A stretch of 64,000 nt of DNA from Lasiodiplodia sp. COLG20 (lineage: Eukaryota; Ascomycota; Dothideomycetes; Botryosphaeriales; Botryosphaeriaceae). The notes below the pieces were generated by a model. The model was not told the DNA's origin, made no database searches, and saw only the letters and a program-made list of their open reading frames with translations. Location: NCBI GenBank assembly GCA_009801085.1, contig VNWV01000001.1, positions 7,688,001 through 7,752,000 on the forward strand, read 5' to 3'. The stretch's first letter is position 1. Every line of letters begins with the position of its first letter. The position numbers were made by a program, and so were the translations under genes. This document shows, piece by piece, positions 53,976 to 64,000 of the stretch.

Positions 53976-56900
53976 GTCCAAGAGTGACGTATCCCGGGGC
54001 CGGTTCGGCCTGGGAGGAGTCTGGGCCGGCCACGATGGTGGTGCTCTGAGCGGAGGACTGCCATGTCTGCTGGATTTTCGACCAGGGTATCACGGACGTG
54101 CTCGGCGTGCAGAAGCGGCATTGGGACGGCAATGGGCTGCCCCGTAGTCGAGCCGTTGAAGGAGCGAGGCTATCGTGCCGGAGGCTCTGAGTGGATACCT
54201 TGCTGATGTTTGCGGCACGGCAGATCGGCCGTTCCTCGCAGGTTCGTGATGCTGGTGGCGAGATGAGGGTGCAAGGCATGCAAGATGGCGGGGCTGCGCG
54301 AGTCGGGAAAGCGCTGGCGCGCCCTTTGCTGCGGGGAAACAACAACGCCTCGTCGTCGTCGACAAGCCACGAGAGAGAATTCATCCCAGATGCAGCCATG
54401 CCGCCATGGCGCACGCGTCATCGCCCTTCATTCTGGGGTAGGCACGCCTGAGGGCGCGTCCTCGGCAGGCGGCGGGTCACGGCTCTGGGGATTTCAGGCT
54501 GCACTTGCCCTGTCTGCCCACCACCGGCAATTCCCAGCCCGTTCAGACCTCTCTGCGCTCCGCCGCCCCACGCCAAGCTCCCCAGCCTACTCCGCTCTTT
54601 TGTCGCTTCCTTTTTCGGGCAAGTGTGCCGTCCGCATTACCCAATGTCCCTCCAGTCCGCCGTCAAACCTATGGAGGCCTGACCTCGTATACCCAGAGCA
54701 ACCGTAGTCATGGCCACCTTGGCCGGCTCGTTCTCCCCTTTGCCGACTGCTGAAAATTGGCAGACTGACGAGCCTCATGAGAGTATTTAATGGGCCTCTC
54801 CACTCGACCTCCACTAAATTGCCTCTAGCCGCCTGCCGGCACATTCCTCATCTCAGGACCGCCCTGGTGCCTGGCTACCGAACCTCACCACTGCCTACGC
54901 AACTATAACAGGTCCAGGCGCGGTTTCCTCCGCCCAACAATGGCCCACCAACATCGGGCTTCGGGGCGCTTCACGCTTACAGAATTCGCGCATTTCCAAT
55001 ATTACCCCAACTCGGCTATCCAAAAGCTCGCAAACACATGGCTCGGATTGCCTACTCGAAAGCATGCAGCTTGTCGTTAAGCAACTAAGATATTACAATG
55101 CTGCTGTCTGGGCCCTTGGGACAACACCTACTGCACGGATATTGCGGTTACCCAAAACGGCAATCCTGTCGTTCCGAACATCAATCCAATCTCGGCAACT
55201 ACCTACTGCACCTGCAGGATGGACCCGCCTCGGAATCTGCTGCGGCGCTTGATTCTCTTCCGATCGTCTTCGTCTCGCTACGTGCCGTGCCGGTGACGCA
55301 CATGTGGATACAAAATGTCTAGGCCAACATCATATCAAACCACTCGGCCTGCTCACAAGACCTGCAGAGAAAATTCGAAGAAGCTACACAGGTGCATGGC
55401 ACGATTGGAGGATGACCCTGTCCGAGCCGAACTTCCTGCGGCGCCGCTAGTTTCCCCGCCTCCGCCTTCCCCTGTCCCGTCCAGCCTTTGTTTCCCCATG
55501 TCGAACGGTTTCTCCGGCCCGCACTGTGCGGTTTCCCCGTCAATTCTCCGTTCCCCAGCCTGGTTTCGCCGGCTCTGCTGTTCCTCTGCTGACCACCAGC
55601 TGGCGAGCAGTCCCTCAGAAGGCAGCAGAGCAGCTCCTGAAGCCCAGAAATTGGCTGTTGAGCGAAGAACCACCGTCTGCTGACTACATGCGTTTGGGAT
55701 GCCGTTACATCTCGAAACAGGAACTCATCTATATGGTTTCGGACAAATCCAGCCAATGAGGAACATAGAAGTAATAACCCCGCGAGCACTTCTCCCGACA
55801 AACTAGCCACCGTTTCGAGCTTTCACGCCATCCGCATCTGCGCCGGATCCCTCACGAACCCTCAACGCACATCCGAATTTCTCGTCCTTCGCAAGCCGGG
55901 ATGCCGATGGCTACCCATGGCTCGGGTCCCGTCTCAGTTCAGTATCACCAGATTCGCTGGTGCTGCGCCCGAGCGTGCGCGCACGAACAACCACGGACTT
56001 CTAGACCGCACCCAACCGCCAGCGACCGGCTACGTAACCTACTCATGCCCAACACACGGTCGTGTTGTACGAGAGCACGTTCTGCAACCCCCACATACAC
56101 CGCCTTAGGCCCTCGTGGCATGCATGGATTCGTCTGAACTTTGTGGGCGTACAGCAGGAACAGGACGCACCTTTGACAGTTTACTTGTCGCTTGTGTGTT
56201 CAGTTCAGCCGACGGAGCCGGGAAACTTGCGCCTGCTGTGCAACGGAACGTGTTGGCTTGCCACTCACACGGGCCCAATCGATTTGATCCGCTTGGCTAT
56301 CTGGGCGAGGCGGTGCATGAAGGTAAGTGGTGATACCTGAGAACGCGCGTGGTGTCGCATTGCAGGGGAAACCTGCAGCGCATGGCGGAGATTTGTAGTC
56401 CAACTGCGACCTATCATGCGCCAGGGGACTATCAGAGGCTTTGATGCATGGGTACCAAGGTCTCAACGATGTCGAGCGAATGGTACGCATGCATTCCAGC
56501 TGCGAAGAGCCTGTCTTGCTCCGCCACTTCCCGGTTTGAATCATCATTCAACGGCGGGATTCGGCAGCTCACGACTCGTGTAAGCTTGCAGTGATCCGGT
56601 ATCGGCACGCTGGCCAGTTAGGGGGAGAGAAAGGATACAAGCTTCATTCGTGGCGAGAACAGACGAAAGAGCTCCATCCGCCACCCATAGGCATCAGCCA
56701 AGGCTCGCTATCTATTGGCTATGATCCTGCATGACTGTGGAGCTGCAGAGAAGCCATGGAAGCCGCTCATTACACAAGAAAAAAAAACCCCCCATCACAC
56801 AAGATCAAAAGAAAAACTAGGGACCAAGCTTGAAACTAATTCCCTCAGTTTTACATTCCCGCCGGCACCGCTACTATCGACGCCTTCTTCCTTCCAAGCA

Positions 56901-58492
56901 GACATGTAAGGAGAAAATATGAGACCAAGAACGCAACAGCCCAAGGCTTCATTTTGACTCACATACCTTACATGGCCGGGAAAGGATGCATGCATGTTAT
57001 TTGTTTTGCTAGACCTTCAACCAGACAGGATTGTTTCGTTCGTTGGTCAGCATAAGGGCCAACCACATCTCCCGGAAGGATAAATATGGTCATTACTCAC
57101 TCCCAAATGGAGATGCAAGGATTTGCCAACGAGATCAATCATACCATTGAAGCTAACAAAGACCACAGAGCAAAAAAAAAAGAAAAGAAAAGAAAAAGAG
57201 GACAAAATAAAGGTGGTGGCGCTCGCACTTATCGTTCTCGCCTCACTTCTCGCTCGTAGAATTCTGACAGGATGCTGAATTTTTCCTTTTCGGGAAAAAT
57301 CATCTCACCCTCTATTGGACGAGAAAGAAAAAATCTTCAGGACTAGGGATACATAGCTACGCTAATTGAATGACGATCTTCTTTCCGCTCCCTCGGTCTA
57401 AAAACTAGCGGAGTGTCCGCTACTATTGAGGTGCGCCTACTAATAAGCTAGTTAGACCACTCGACCGGCCGGCCGGCCGCTACGGCCCGGAAAGTATATG
57501 CGCGTAATGGAACTAAAGTAGCGGGGGTAGTAGTACAACAATAAAGCCCTGCATACCGGTCAGATTTGAACGATGCGCTACGTGAATATGTCGAAGGGTG
57601 ATCCGAGACCATGCGATAACTAGAAAAAGGAAAATCCTTGCTCTCGTTCGTGTGAATAAGAGAAATAAAGAAAACCCTGCACAGCTGAAGACGGGAGTTT
57701 AGAGTGCTATATTAAGATCTGCCAAGATTATGGATACCCATGGTACGGTCATATGCAAAGAATAATAGCGCGCCATCATGCGCGGTGAGGTCATTTCGGA
57801 TGATTCAGCTTGACCGGGGGGCATCAAACTAGAGTTTCAGAAAAGTCAAAGACAGGGGTGGGGCCCTTTGTCTTCGCATGGTACCTGAAGAATTGAAAAA
57901 AAGAATTCTGGGGAGAAAAAGGAGAGGAGAAGTGCCACAAACCGGAATCCGATATTATTGGATCTGTTTAAAAGGCCATATATACACCCATGGCGTCTTC
58001 CCTGCGGGGGAAGAGAGATGGAGAGAAAGGAAATGTGACTTGATACCAACTCCGACGCTTTGCTGAATTTGTTCCCTCACAATTTACGCACACCATGCCA
58101 ATAGGTCTTGCAATATCAACACCTTGGGTCTCCGAGCAATCCGCATACGGACCATTCAACTTTCCACCACCAGAAAGAAGCAACAATTTCGGCCGTACCG
58201 CTTGTGGGCATTGCTGCCTATACACGTGTCGTACTCTCGTACCCATTGAAGGGGTATCATATATGCAGCTACACAAAAACAAAGCGGGAAGAACGAGGGT
58301 ACAGAGAGAGAATCTAGCCAGCCCATGCATAAGCCAAAAATAAAAAATGGAGAGTTCGATGCGAGAGGTGCCGAAAGAAAATGACAAGATGGGTAGATAG
58401 GTGAGACATGTAGTTTGTTGTGGATGGTTGTGGCGGTTCTGTTACCAATTAAATCCACGGATATGTTGTGCCTGGCATCCCCTTAGTCCCCA
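53976..58492. other. Longest gene-free interval of the window
   Basis: 4.5 kb. The left part is the upstream control region of the invertase. GC-rich DNA at 54.0-56.6 kb carries mutually overlapping ORFs under 165 codons without motifs. AT-rich DNA follows at 56.7-58.5 kb, including an A-rich stretch near 57175-57205 and a CCGGCCGGCCGG run near 57463-57478. The right end is the 3' region of the LaeA-like gene. I see no gene or recognisable transposon; a noncoding RNA or a decayed gene cannot be excluded. Confidence 0.4.
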
Positions 58493-59820
58493 TCACTCCG
58501 GCTTCTGGCCGTGAATGATATAAAATGGCATGAAGGAATGCGTCGACGGCTCCGTATACGCCTTCCTCACGGCGGCCAAAAACACAGCAATCTCCTCCTT
58601 GGTCCAACCCAAACCCCTGGTCATGGGCCCAAGAGCGATGGCCTCGAGACCCTCCATCAGCACGGCGCGCCAGTACAGGCCGACCTCGCGCAGATGCCTG
58701 TTCTTGGGCCAGGGCCCGATGGGCGTGTAGAAGACGCGCTCGGTGACGTTGACGAAGCCGGCCTCCTCCATGTAGCGCTTAAGTAGGGGGGCAGAGCGGA
58801 AGGGAACGCCGACGTTGGATAGGCCGTCAGTGACCATCTGCCAGTACCTGAGCATGGCGTCGTCGGCGGCCAAGGTGCCGTCATTGCACATGGGCATGTG
58901 CTCGATCTCTTGGCATTCCATCCAGCCGCCGGGCTTGAGGTGTCTGTGCGGCGAGGACAGGGAGGTGAGCTGGTGCGTGCGCGCGGGGATGCGGATGCGG
59001 ATGCGGATGGAGGCTTACCTTAGCGCGCGCTCGAAGAGTTTCGGCCAGTTGCGAAAGCCCTGCACGGTGTGACGGGTGTGGATGTAATCAAAAGTGTTGC
59101 GCGGGTGTAACCACTCGTCCTCGGCATCATCGACCATGAATTTCTTGTGAAAGGGTCAGTTGGTGACATGTGTGGAAAAAAGTGGGTCCAGGATTGGTAC
59201 CAGATTGGCGGGCACCCATTCCGTTTGGATGGGGCTCAGATCGATTCCCAGCACGTTGGCGTTCGGGTACAAATCGGCGACTGGAGTAAGATTAGCGACA
59301 TTGTGCCACGGATCGCGACAGGGGTTGGCCCACAGTCTATGGCCCAGATGCCGGTGCCGGTGCCCAGATCGATTGCGTTGATGTTCTTCTCGGGGTCCAG
59401 TGGAGCGAAATGCAGCGTGCCATTGAAGAGCTTCAGGTACATGGCATGCTTCAGGTCCTCGCGGTCCTGCTCGCTATCGTCGTTCGGAAATGAGTAAGTG
59501 CCTTCGCGGAAGCTGTGGTACCGCCGGCCGTTCTCGTAGATGAAGTTGCGCGCCGACGAAGCGAGCGATGCCGACGTGGTGGAGGCGCTGTCCGACTCGT
59601 AGCCCTGGTCGTCGTCCGAGGTGTAGTCGTTGGCTTCGATCCCATCCTCGGCCTGCTCGAAGGCGTCTGCCTGCTCCTGCGCCGTGATAGCCACGGCTCC
59701 GGTAGGGGATGAGCTGGCGCGCTTCTGCTGGGTGGGCGACTGCGAGCTGCGCTTCTGGTGGACATGGTGCTCGGTGGGCTGGTCCAACAGCGAATCGTGG
59801 AGCGAGAGCTGGTCGGCCAT
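58493..59820 (-). CDS. LaeA-like SAM-dependent methyltransferase
   Basis: Exons 59820..59334, 59280..59201, 59143..59019 and 58943..58493 on the minus strand give 380 aa; the introns are 53, 57 and 75 bp. Residues 1 to ~90 are a disordered Ser/Asp/Gln-rich region. After NFIYENGRRYHSFREGTY comes the methyltransferase core: motif I DLGTGTG (151-157), then FADLYPNANVLGIDLSPIQ across the first junction. FMVDDAEDEWLHP and FDYIHTRHTVQGFRNWP follow, then LKPGGWMECQE (motif III). This is the pattern of the large fungal family containing LaeA, whose founder is a nuclear regulator of secondary metabolism; many paralogues act on small molecules or are uncharacterised. It is transcribed divergently from an O-methyltransferase. 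Which role applies is not decidable here. Confidence 0.87.
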
Positions 59821-60307
59821 GGTCGGGGCGGGCCGGGCCAGTGGTTGGTTGTTCGGTCAGGCAGGCGCGGCGGGGAAGCGCTGGCGGCAGAGAGCACGTG
59901 GACGGGCTGCTAAGGGTGGGTGGCGAGGTGTTGAGGGGTAGTGGACAGAAGTTGGGTAGCGGAGAGAAAATAACTGCCGGTGGTGAAGTGCAACGGTTTA
60001 GCCTTTCTTGTGCGCATGGCCGGCCGGCGTGCAGTCTATCGGCTGCGGCCCCGCGCGCTTCTGCTGGCAGAGCAGGGTGGCGTCCGATCATACGGGCCAG
60101 CAGCCCAGTTGGGTAGGGGTGCCTGGTCCGCGGCTGCAAGCACGGTCCCGCGAGCTGCCCTGTCACCGCACATCGCCAAGGGTCGCGCGCGTGGGCAGCT
60201 CGAGCATGCGGGCTGCTCCCATAAGAGCGTCTCTGCAGACCCGAGCCCCCGCGACCCCTGCCCCTCTCCCAGCTCCAGCCCACTGGATCCACCCAACGAA
60301 AAGCATC
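59821..60307. promoter_or_regulatory. Bidirectional promoter of the methyltransferase pair
   Basis: 487 bp between the start codons of the LaeA-like gene (-) and the O-methyltransferase (+), GC-rich, with no ORF of its own that I accept. The two genes are likely to be co-expressed to some degree. Confidence 0.6.
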
Positions 60308-62036
60308 ATGTCGCGCCTGAGCGAGCTGACTGCCCTCATCCAGCGTGAGACGGCCAAGATCGAGCAATATCTCGCCGCCAATGGCCTGCCCGCGCTGTCG
60401 TTCGATCCGCATGCGCCGCTCGACTTCCCCGTGCCTGCGAGCAACACCGCAATCCAGCAGGCCCGCCGCGCCGTCATCAATGCGACGCAGGAGCTGCATG
60501 ACTTGATGGTTGGGCCGAGCGAAAGCATGCGCTGGCTGGCGTGGAGCGTATGTCTTTGGCCACTTCTGTTTTTCTCTTGTGCGACGCGCCGCTGACGCCT
60601 TCCCACTCGGCTGGGTACAGTACAACGACAACCTCAGCCTCCAGGCCGTATACAACTTCCGCATCCCCCAGGCCGTGCCGCTGGACCGCGACATTTCCTT
60701 CAACGACCTCGCCACCGCCGTCAACGTCGATGTCGTCAACGTCAAGCGCATTGTGCGCCATGCCATCACCAATCGCGTCTTTTGCGAGCCGCGCCCTGGC
60801 TACGTCGCCCACACCGCCGCCTCCATGGCCCTGCTTGACCCGACCATGAACGACTGGGTCGGCCTGTGCAGCTCTGACTTCTTCCCTGCAGCTGCGCGCA
60901 CGGTTGACGCCATGCAGAAGTGGCCGGGTTCGCAGGAGCCCACCCAGTGCGGCTTCTCCGTCGCCTGGGACATCGACGTGCCCATGTTCGTCGAGATTGG
61001 CCGCAATCCGGCGCGCGCGAAGCGCTTTGGGCGCGCCATGCATTCGCTCACCGGCGGTGAGGGCTACGAGGTCGACTACCTCGTCAACGGCTACCCGTGG
61101 GACGCCCTCGGCAAGGCGACCGTCGTCGATGTGAGTCGCTAGCCTGCCTGTGGCAATATACGAGAAACTGACCCCTGCTTAGGTTGGCGGGTCGCACGGT
61201 TTCGTGCCCGTCGCGCTCGCGAAGCGCTTCCCCGATCTCAGCTTTGTCGTGCAGGATCTCCCCAAGACCGTAGCCGACGGCCCCGCCCACATTCCCCCCG
61301 AGTTCGCGGACCGCATCGAGTTCCAGGCCCACGATTTCTTCACCGAACAGCCTGTGGCTGGCGCCGACGTCTACTTTTTCCGCTGGATTTTCCACAATTG
61401 GTCGGACAAATACTGCGAGAAAATGCTTAAATGCTTGATCCCTGCTCTCAAGCCGGGGGCGCGCATCCTCGTCAACGAAAACATCCTGCCAAAACCTGGG
61501 ACCGAAAACCCCTGGGACGAGAAGATCATCAGGTACGTCAGATACGCGAGATCTAGATCCCTGACTTGTCTTGGCGCTTGCTGACATATCTTCGCTTACT
61601 GCATAGATCCATGGACATGACTATGCTGCAGCTCCTCAACGCCCGTGAGCGCGCCGAGGACGATTATGCCGACCTCTTCCAAAGGACCGACCCGCGCTTC
61701 AAGTTCGTGGGCATTAAGCGCCCCGAAGGCAGCCGCACTTGCACCATCGAAGCTATTTGGCTTCCTGACTCTGAGACCACCCAGAATGGAAATGTTGCTG
61801 CTCCCAGCGAGCCCGCTGTCCAAGGCGAGAAACGGGACTACGACGCATTCCACTCACCCGCGCCAACCGAGAACAACGGTACTGCTCTCAATGGCAAGCA
61901 GGACCACACCGCAGCTGACACTCCGATGGAGACGTCTTTTCCCAGTAATGATATTGTCGGAAATGAGCACGCTACAGCCATCGACCCGCCGAACAAGGTA
62001 GTCGAAAGTGCTGCGGGTCCCGCGGATAAAGCGTAA
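60308..62036 (+). CDS. O-methyltransferase (COMT-like, family 2)
   Basis: Exons 60308..60547, 60621..61130, 61183..61532 and 61607..62036 give 509 aa; the introns are 73, 52 and 74 bp. The N-terminal ~190 residues form the dimerisation and winged-helix region typical of fungal O-methyltransferases acting on aromatic polyketides or flavonoids (NVDVVNVKRIVRHAITNRVF). The SAM-binding motif VVDVGGSHG starts at about 248 across the second junction. It is followed by FVVQDLPKTV, the HDFFTEQP loop, and the catalytic-base region FFRWIFHNWSDKYC; ILVNENILP completes the core. The last ~105 residues are an acidic, Asn/Pro/Ser-rich extension beyond the normal family end (after SRTCTIEAIWLP). The substrate is unknown. 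No polyketide synthase or other backbone gene lies in the window. Confidence 0.9.
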
Positions 62037-63398
62037 AGCCGCGGTTCCTTGTCGCATGCACATCGATGCAGCCACATGCGACCAATCTTGCATGTGAGCT
62101 GCCGAGGCAACCAAACTAACTTTACGAAGTACAGCAACAAGATGAGGATGCGAACACGCAATGACTTTCTCATGACAAGACAACATTTCCCCCCTCGCGA
62201 TTCCCGTTTTCAATATGATTTCAGTCTTTTTCTGTGGATCGGTCATTCGCCGCTCAGCCAGCAATAGCTGACATGTTCGATACCTCTTCAGTTCCGTTTG
62301 CCCTTTCCGCAGACGGGTTTCCGCCGCGTTAATATCGTCGGTGGTTCATCTTGCTTTTATGCATGTATGGCGGCTTAGAAAGCTTCAAGGCTTTTTCGGC
62401 TTTTATTTTTGCTTTTTGATATTCCCCTTATTCTTCTCTTCGCGACGCGGTTCTGCCATGTTCTTCTAGGAACTCGCGCCATGCTCAGCTTCATCCTTTT
62501 TGCCCAGAAGCTTGCCGGCAATTTCAACGCTGAGCTCTTTCAACATCGATGTCGCCGGAGTTACGATATTAGTCGTAACATCCGGTCTGGTTCAACCCCT
62601 ATTATCCTTAATCCGAAAATTTGTTCGTGAGATACCCTCGAAGGCGGCATTAAGACGGTTCAGCAAGGCAATATACTTAAGGGTTACATAGAAGAAGCCG
62701 GCGAGGTAAGCAGAAATGTCTTTTGTTTATTTCCTAATGGAGGTGGAGGACTTTTGTGGGCGACTGCAGCGAAACAAGCAATATATACAGGAAAGAGATG
62801 GTCCTTTGCGAGATTTCTCTTGGTTGCTCTGTTTTAATTTTACACATGCATGTGCCTCGTATGTTTATTTTGACTTTATGATGAGCATGCGCCATGGCGC
62901 ACTGCTACGTTCTTGGTTGGACATCGTGGCGCAAAGCCTGTTTGTATGCCTGCAGTAGCTGGCAGTCAGCTTGCCGTCGAGGCTCTTGGCATCTAGCTGC
63001 AGGGCGACTAGCACAAAAGAGAGGTGGGTGCAGCGCGGTCAAAAGCAAAATGCTGGGACAGAGACAGTGGAGTTGATCTACAAGCTCCTCTTAGGAAACC
63101 AACATGGTATATGGAAAAAGCTGTAACCCAGGCACACCAGGCGGGAGTGCAATTGAGAAGACATGAACGTCATCAAAGCAAGATCGAAGCTGTAGAATAA
63201 TCTCATTGCATCAACTCACAGTTGACACTAAAAAGAAAGACACAAGACTGGTCGTCACAGCAATCTCGCCACCAAGGTAACGCCAAAGAAAGAATCCCAA
63301 CGTAGTAGGGAACCCACCAACCAGCCCAGCCGATGACACCTCCTGCCCAAACCCCGTACCAAAATCCGTAATCGTCCTATCGAATGGCCCAAGACCTT
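62037..63398. other. Convergent intergenic region, no gene seen
   Basis: 1.36 kb, moderately AT-rich, between the O-methyltransferase (+) and AT-hook gene (-). Only ORFs below 85 codons. Confidence 0.45.
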
Positions 63399-63995
63399 CT
63401 ACTCATCATCGCTTTCTAGCAGATCATCGACGACATCTTTCGGCGCCGCTTTTTTCGGCCTACCCCTGCCCCGGCGAGCGCCAGCCCCTTCTTCCTTCTC
63501 CACTGTTGTCGCCCTACTACCAGCGCCCCTCTTCGCTGGAGCCTTCTTCTTCTCAGCTGACGACTCGCCCGCTGCCTTCTTGGACGAGCCCGGGGGCCTA
63601 CCGCGCCTCTTCGGCTTCGGTTGCTCCTCCTCCTCTATTTCCGAGTCCAACTTGACCTCGGTCGTAGGTTCCGGCTCGGGCTCGGGTTCCTTCTTCTTCC
63701 TGCCCCGCTTCTTAGGCTGTGGTGGCGGCGGCGGAGTCGGCTCTTTTATGACCGTAATCGCTTCCGACTCTTCTTCACTGTCTTGCCTTTCCTCTTCCTG
63801 CTCCTCCTCTTCTTCCTCATCGATGTCCATCTCGTCTCCATGCGGCATCACCGTTCCTTCCGCGTCTACATCCTCCATAACCTCATCTTGCAGCTGCATC
63901 TGGATTTGCTCCTCGAGGGACAGAGCAGCGGGTGCCTGCTTCTGCACCACGGTGTCCTCTTGGTCTTGGTCTTCCTCTTCTTCGACAACGGACAT
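63399..63995 (-). CDS. AT-hook protein (C-terminal part or complete)
   Basis: An open frame of 198 codons from an ATG at 63995, 5 bp from the window edge, to the stop at 63399. Because the frame cannot be followed beyond the edge, the ATG may be internal. The sequence is acidic in its first half (Glu/Asp runs, poly-Glu) and then carries three AT-hook-like cores with flanking Lys/Arg/Pro: PKKRGRKKK, PKRRGRPPG and RRGRGRPKK. It ends in an acidic tail (DDLLESDDE). AT-hooks bind the minor groove of AT-rich DNA, so the protein is presumably nuclear. Nothing shows which complex it belongs to. Confidence 0.6.
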   Translation of the reverse strand: MSVVEEEEDQDQEDTVVQKQAPAALSLEEQIQMQLQDEVMEDVDAEGTVMPHGDEMDIDEEEEEEQEEERQDSEEESEAITVIKEPTPPPPPQPKKRGRKKKEPEPEPEPTTEVKLDSEIEEEEQPKPKRRGRPPGSSKKAAGESSAEKKKAPAKRGAGSRATTVEKEEGAGARRGRGRPKKAAPKDVVDDLLESDDE

Positions 63996-64000
63996 GGCGT

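Noticed and set aside
55319..55810. 163-codon minus-strand frame with a hydrophobic start
   Set aside because: Beyond the first residues it has no folded character, and it overlaps opposite-strand frames of similar length.
57530..57600. B-box-like GTTCAAATCTG on the minus strand
   Set aside because: Flanking bases do not form T or acceptor stems, so not called as a tRNA.
59474..60772. 432-codon minus-strand frame overlapping both methyltransferase genes
   Set aside because: It spans a promoter and parts of two well-supported genes in the wrong frame.

Overview
This is a nuclear segment of a filamentous ascomycete (Pezizomycotina), most likely a dothideomycete. The genes are split by short introns, mostly 50-100 bp, with GT(A/G)AGT-type donors and CTGAC/CTAAC-type branch sites. 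The gene families are fungal: LaeA-like methyltransferase, rhodopsin-domain membrane protein, polyglycine-hydrolase-like secreted protein and GH32 invertase. There are no bacterial operons, no CRISPR array and no convincing rRNA or tRNA gene. Exon structures were read by eye from splice signals and frame continuity.

Layout, left to right. (1) 0-11 kb: the 5' part of an RS-rich gene, probably a CTK1-type kinase (-), running off the left edge; GTP cyclohydrolase I (+); an F-box-like protein (+); a UPF0047/YjbQ protein (-); and an Ala-rich unknown (-). (2) 12-21 kb: a single-pass unknown membrane protein (-), a Tc1/mariner-type MITE, and a secreted polyglycine-hydrolase-like protein (+). A 3.5-kb gene-free stretch follows, carrying a second, truncated MITE copy and paired palindromes. 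(3) 21-34 kb: an unknown conserved protein (+), a membrane-anchored PhoD-like phosphatase (+), a METTL25-type methyltransferase (-) and a 1,717-residue RasGAP-like protein (-). (4) 36-38.5 kb: a DHH exopolyphosphatase (-) divergent from a small unknown (+). (5) 41-54 kb: five successive genes whose products all enter the secretory pathway, namely a small cysteine-containing secreted protein (+), a type-B carboxylesterase (-), a rhodopsin-domain seven-helix protein (+), a kelch-type membrane protein (+) and an invertase (-). (6) 58-62 kb: a LaeA-like methyltransferase (-) and an O-methyltransferase (+), divergent across a 487-bp promoter. (7) Right edge: an AT-hook protein (-), possibly incomplete.

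Most genes are housekeeping or stand alone; no multi-gene pathway is complete here. The only hints of joint function are the secretory block at 41-54 kb, which suits saprotrophic or plant-associated growth, and the divergent methyltransferase pair. The least explained items are the MITE pair around the polyglycine-hydrolase gene, the repeated palindromes at 19.2 and 19.9 kb, the inverted tRNA-like repeats at 24.9-25.2 kb, and several conserved-looking proteins without a recognised family. I found no clear evidence of an entirely new multi-component system.
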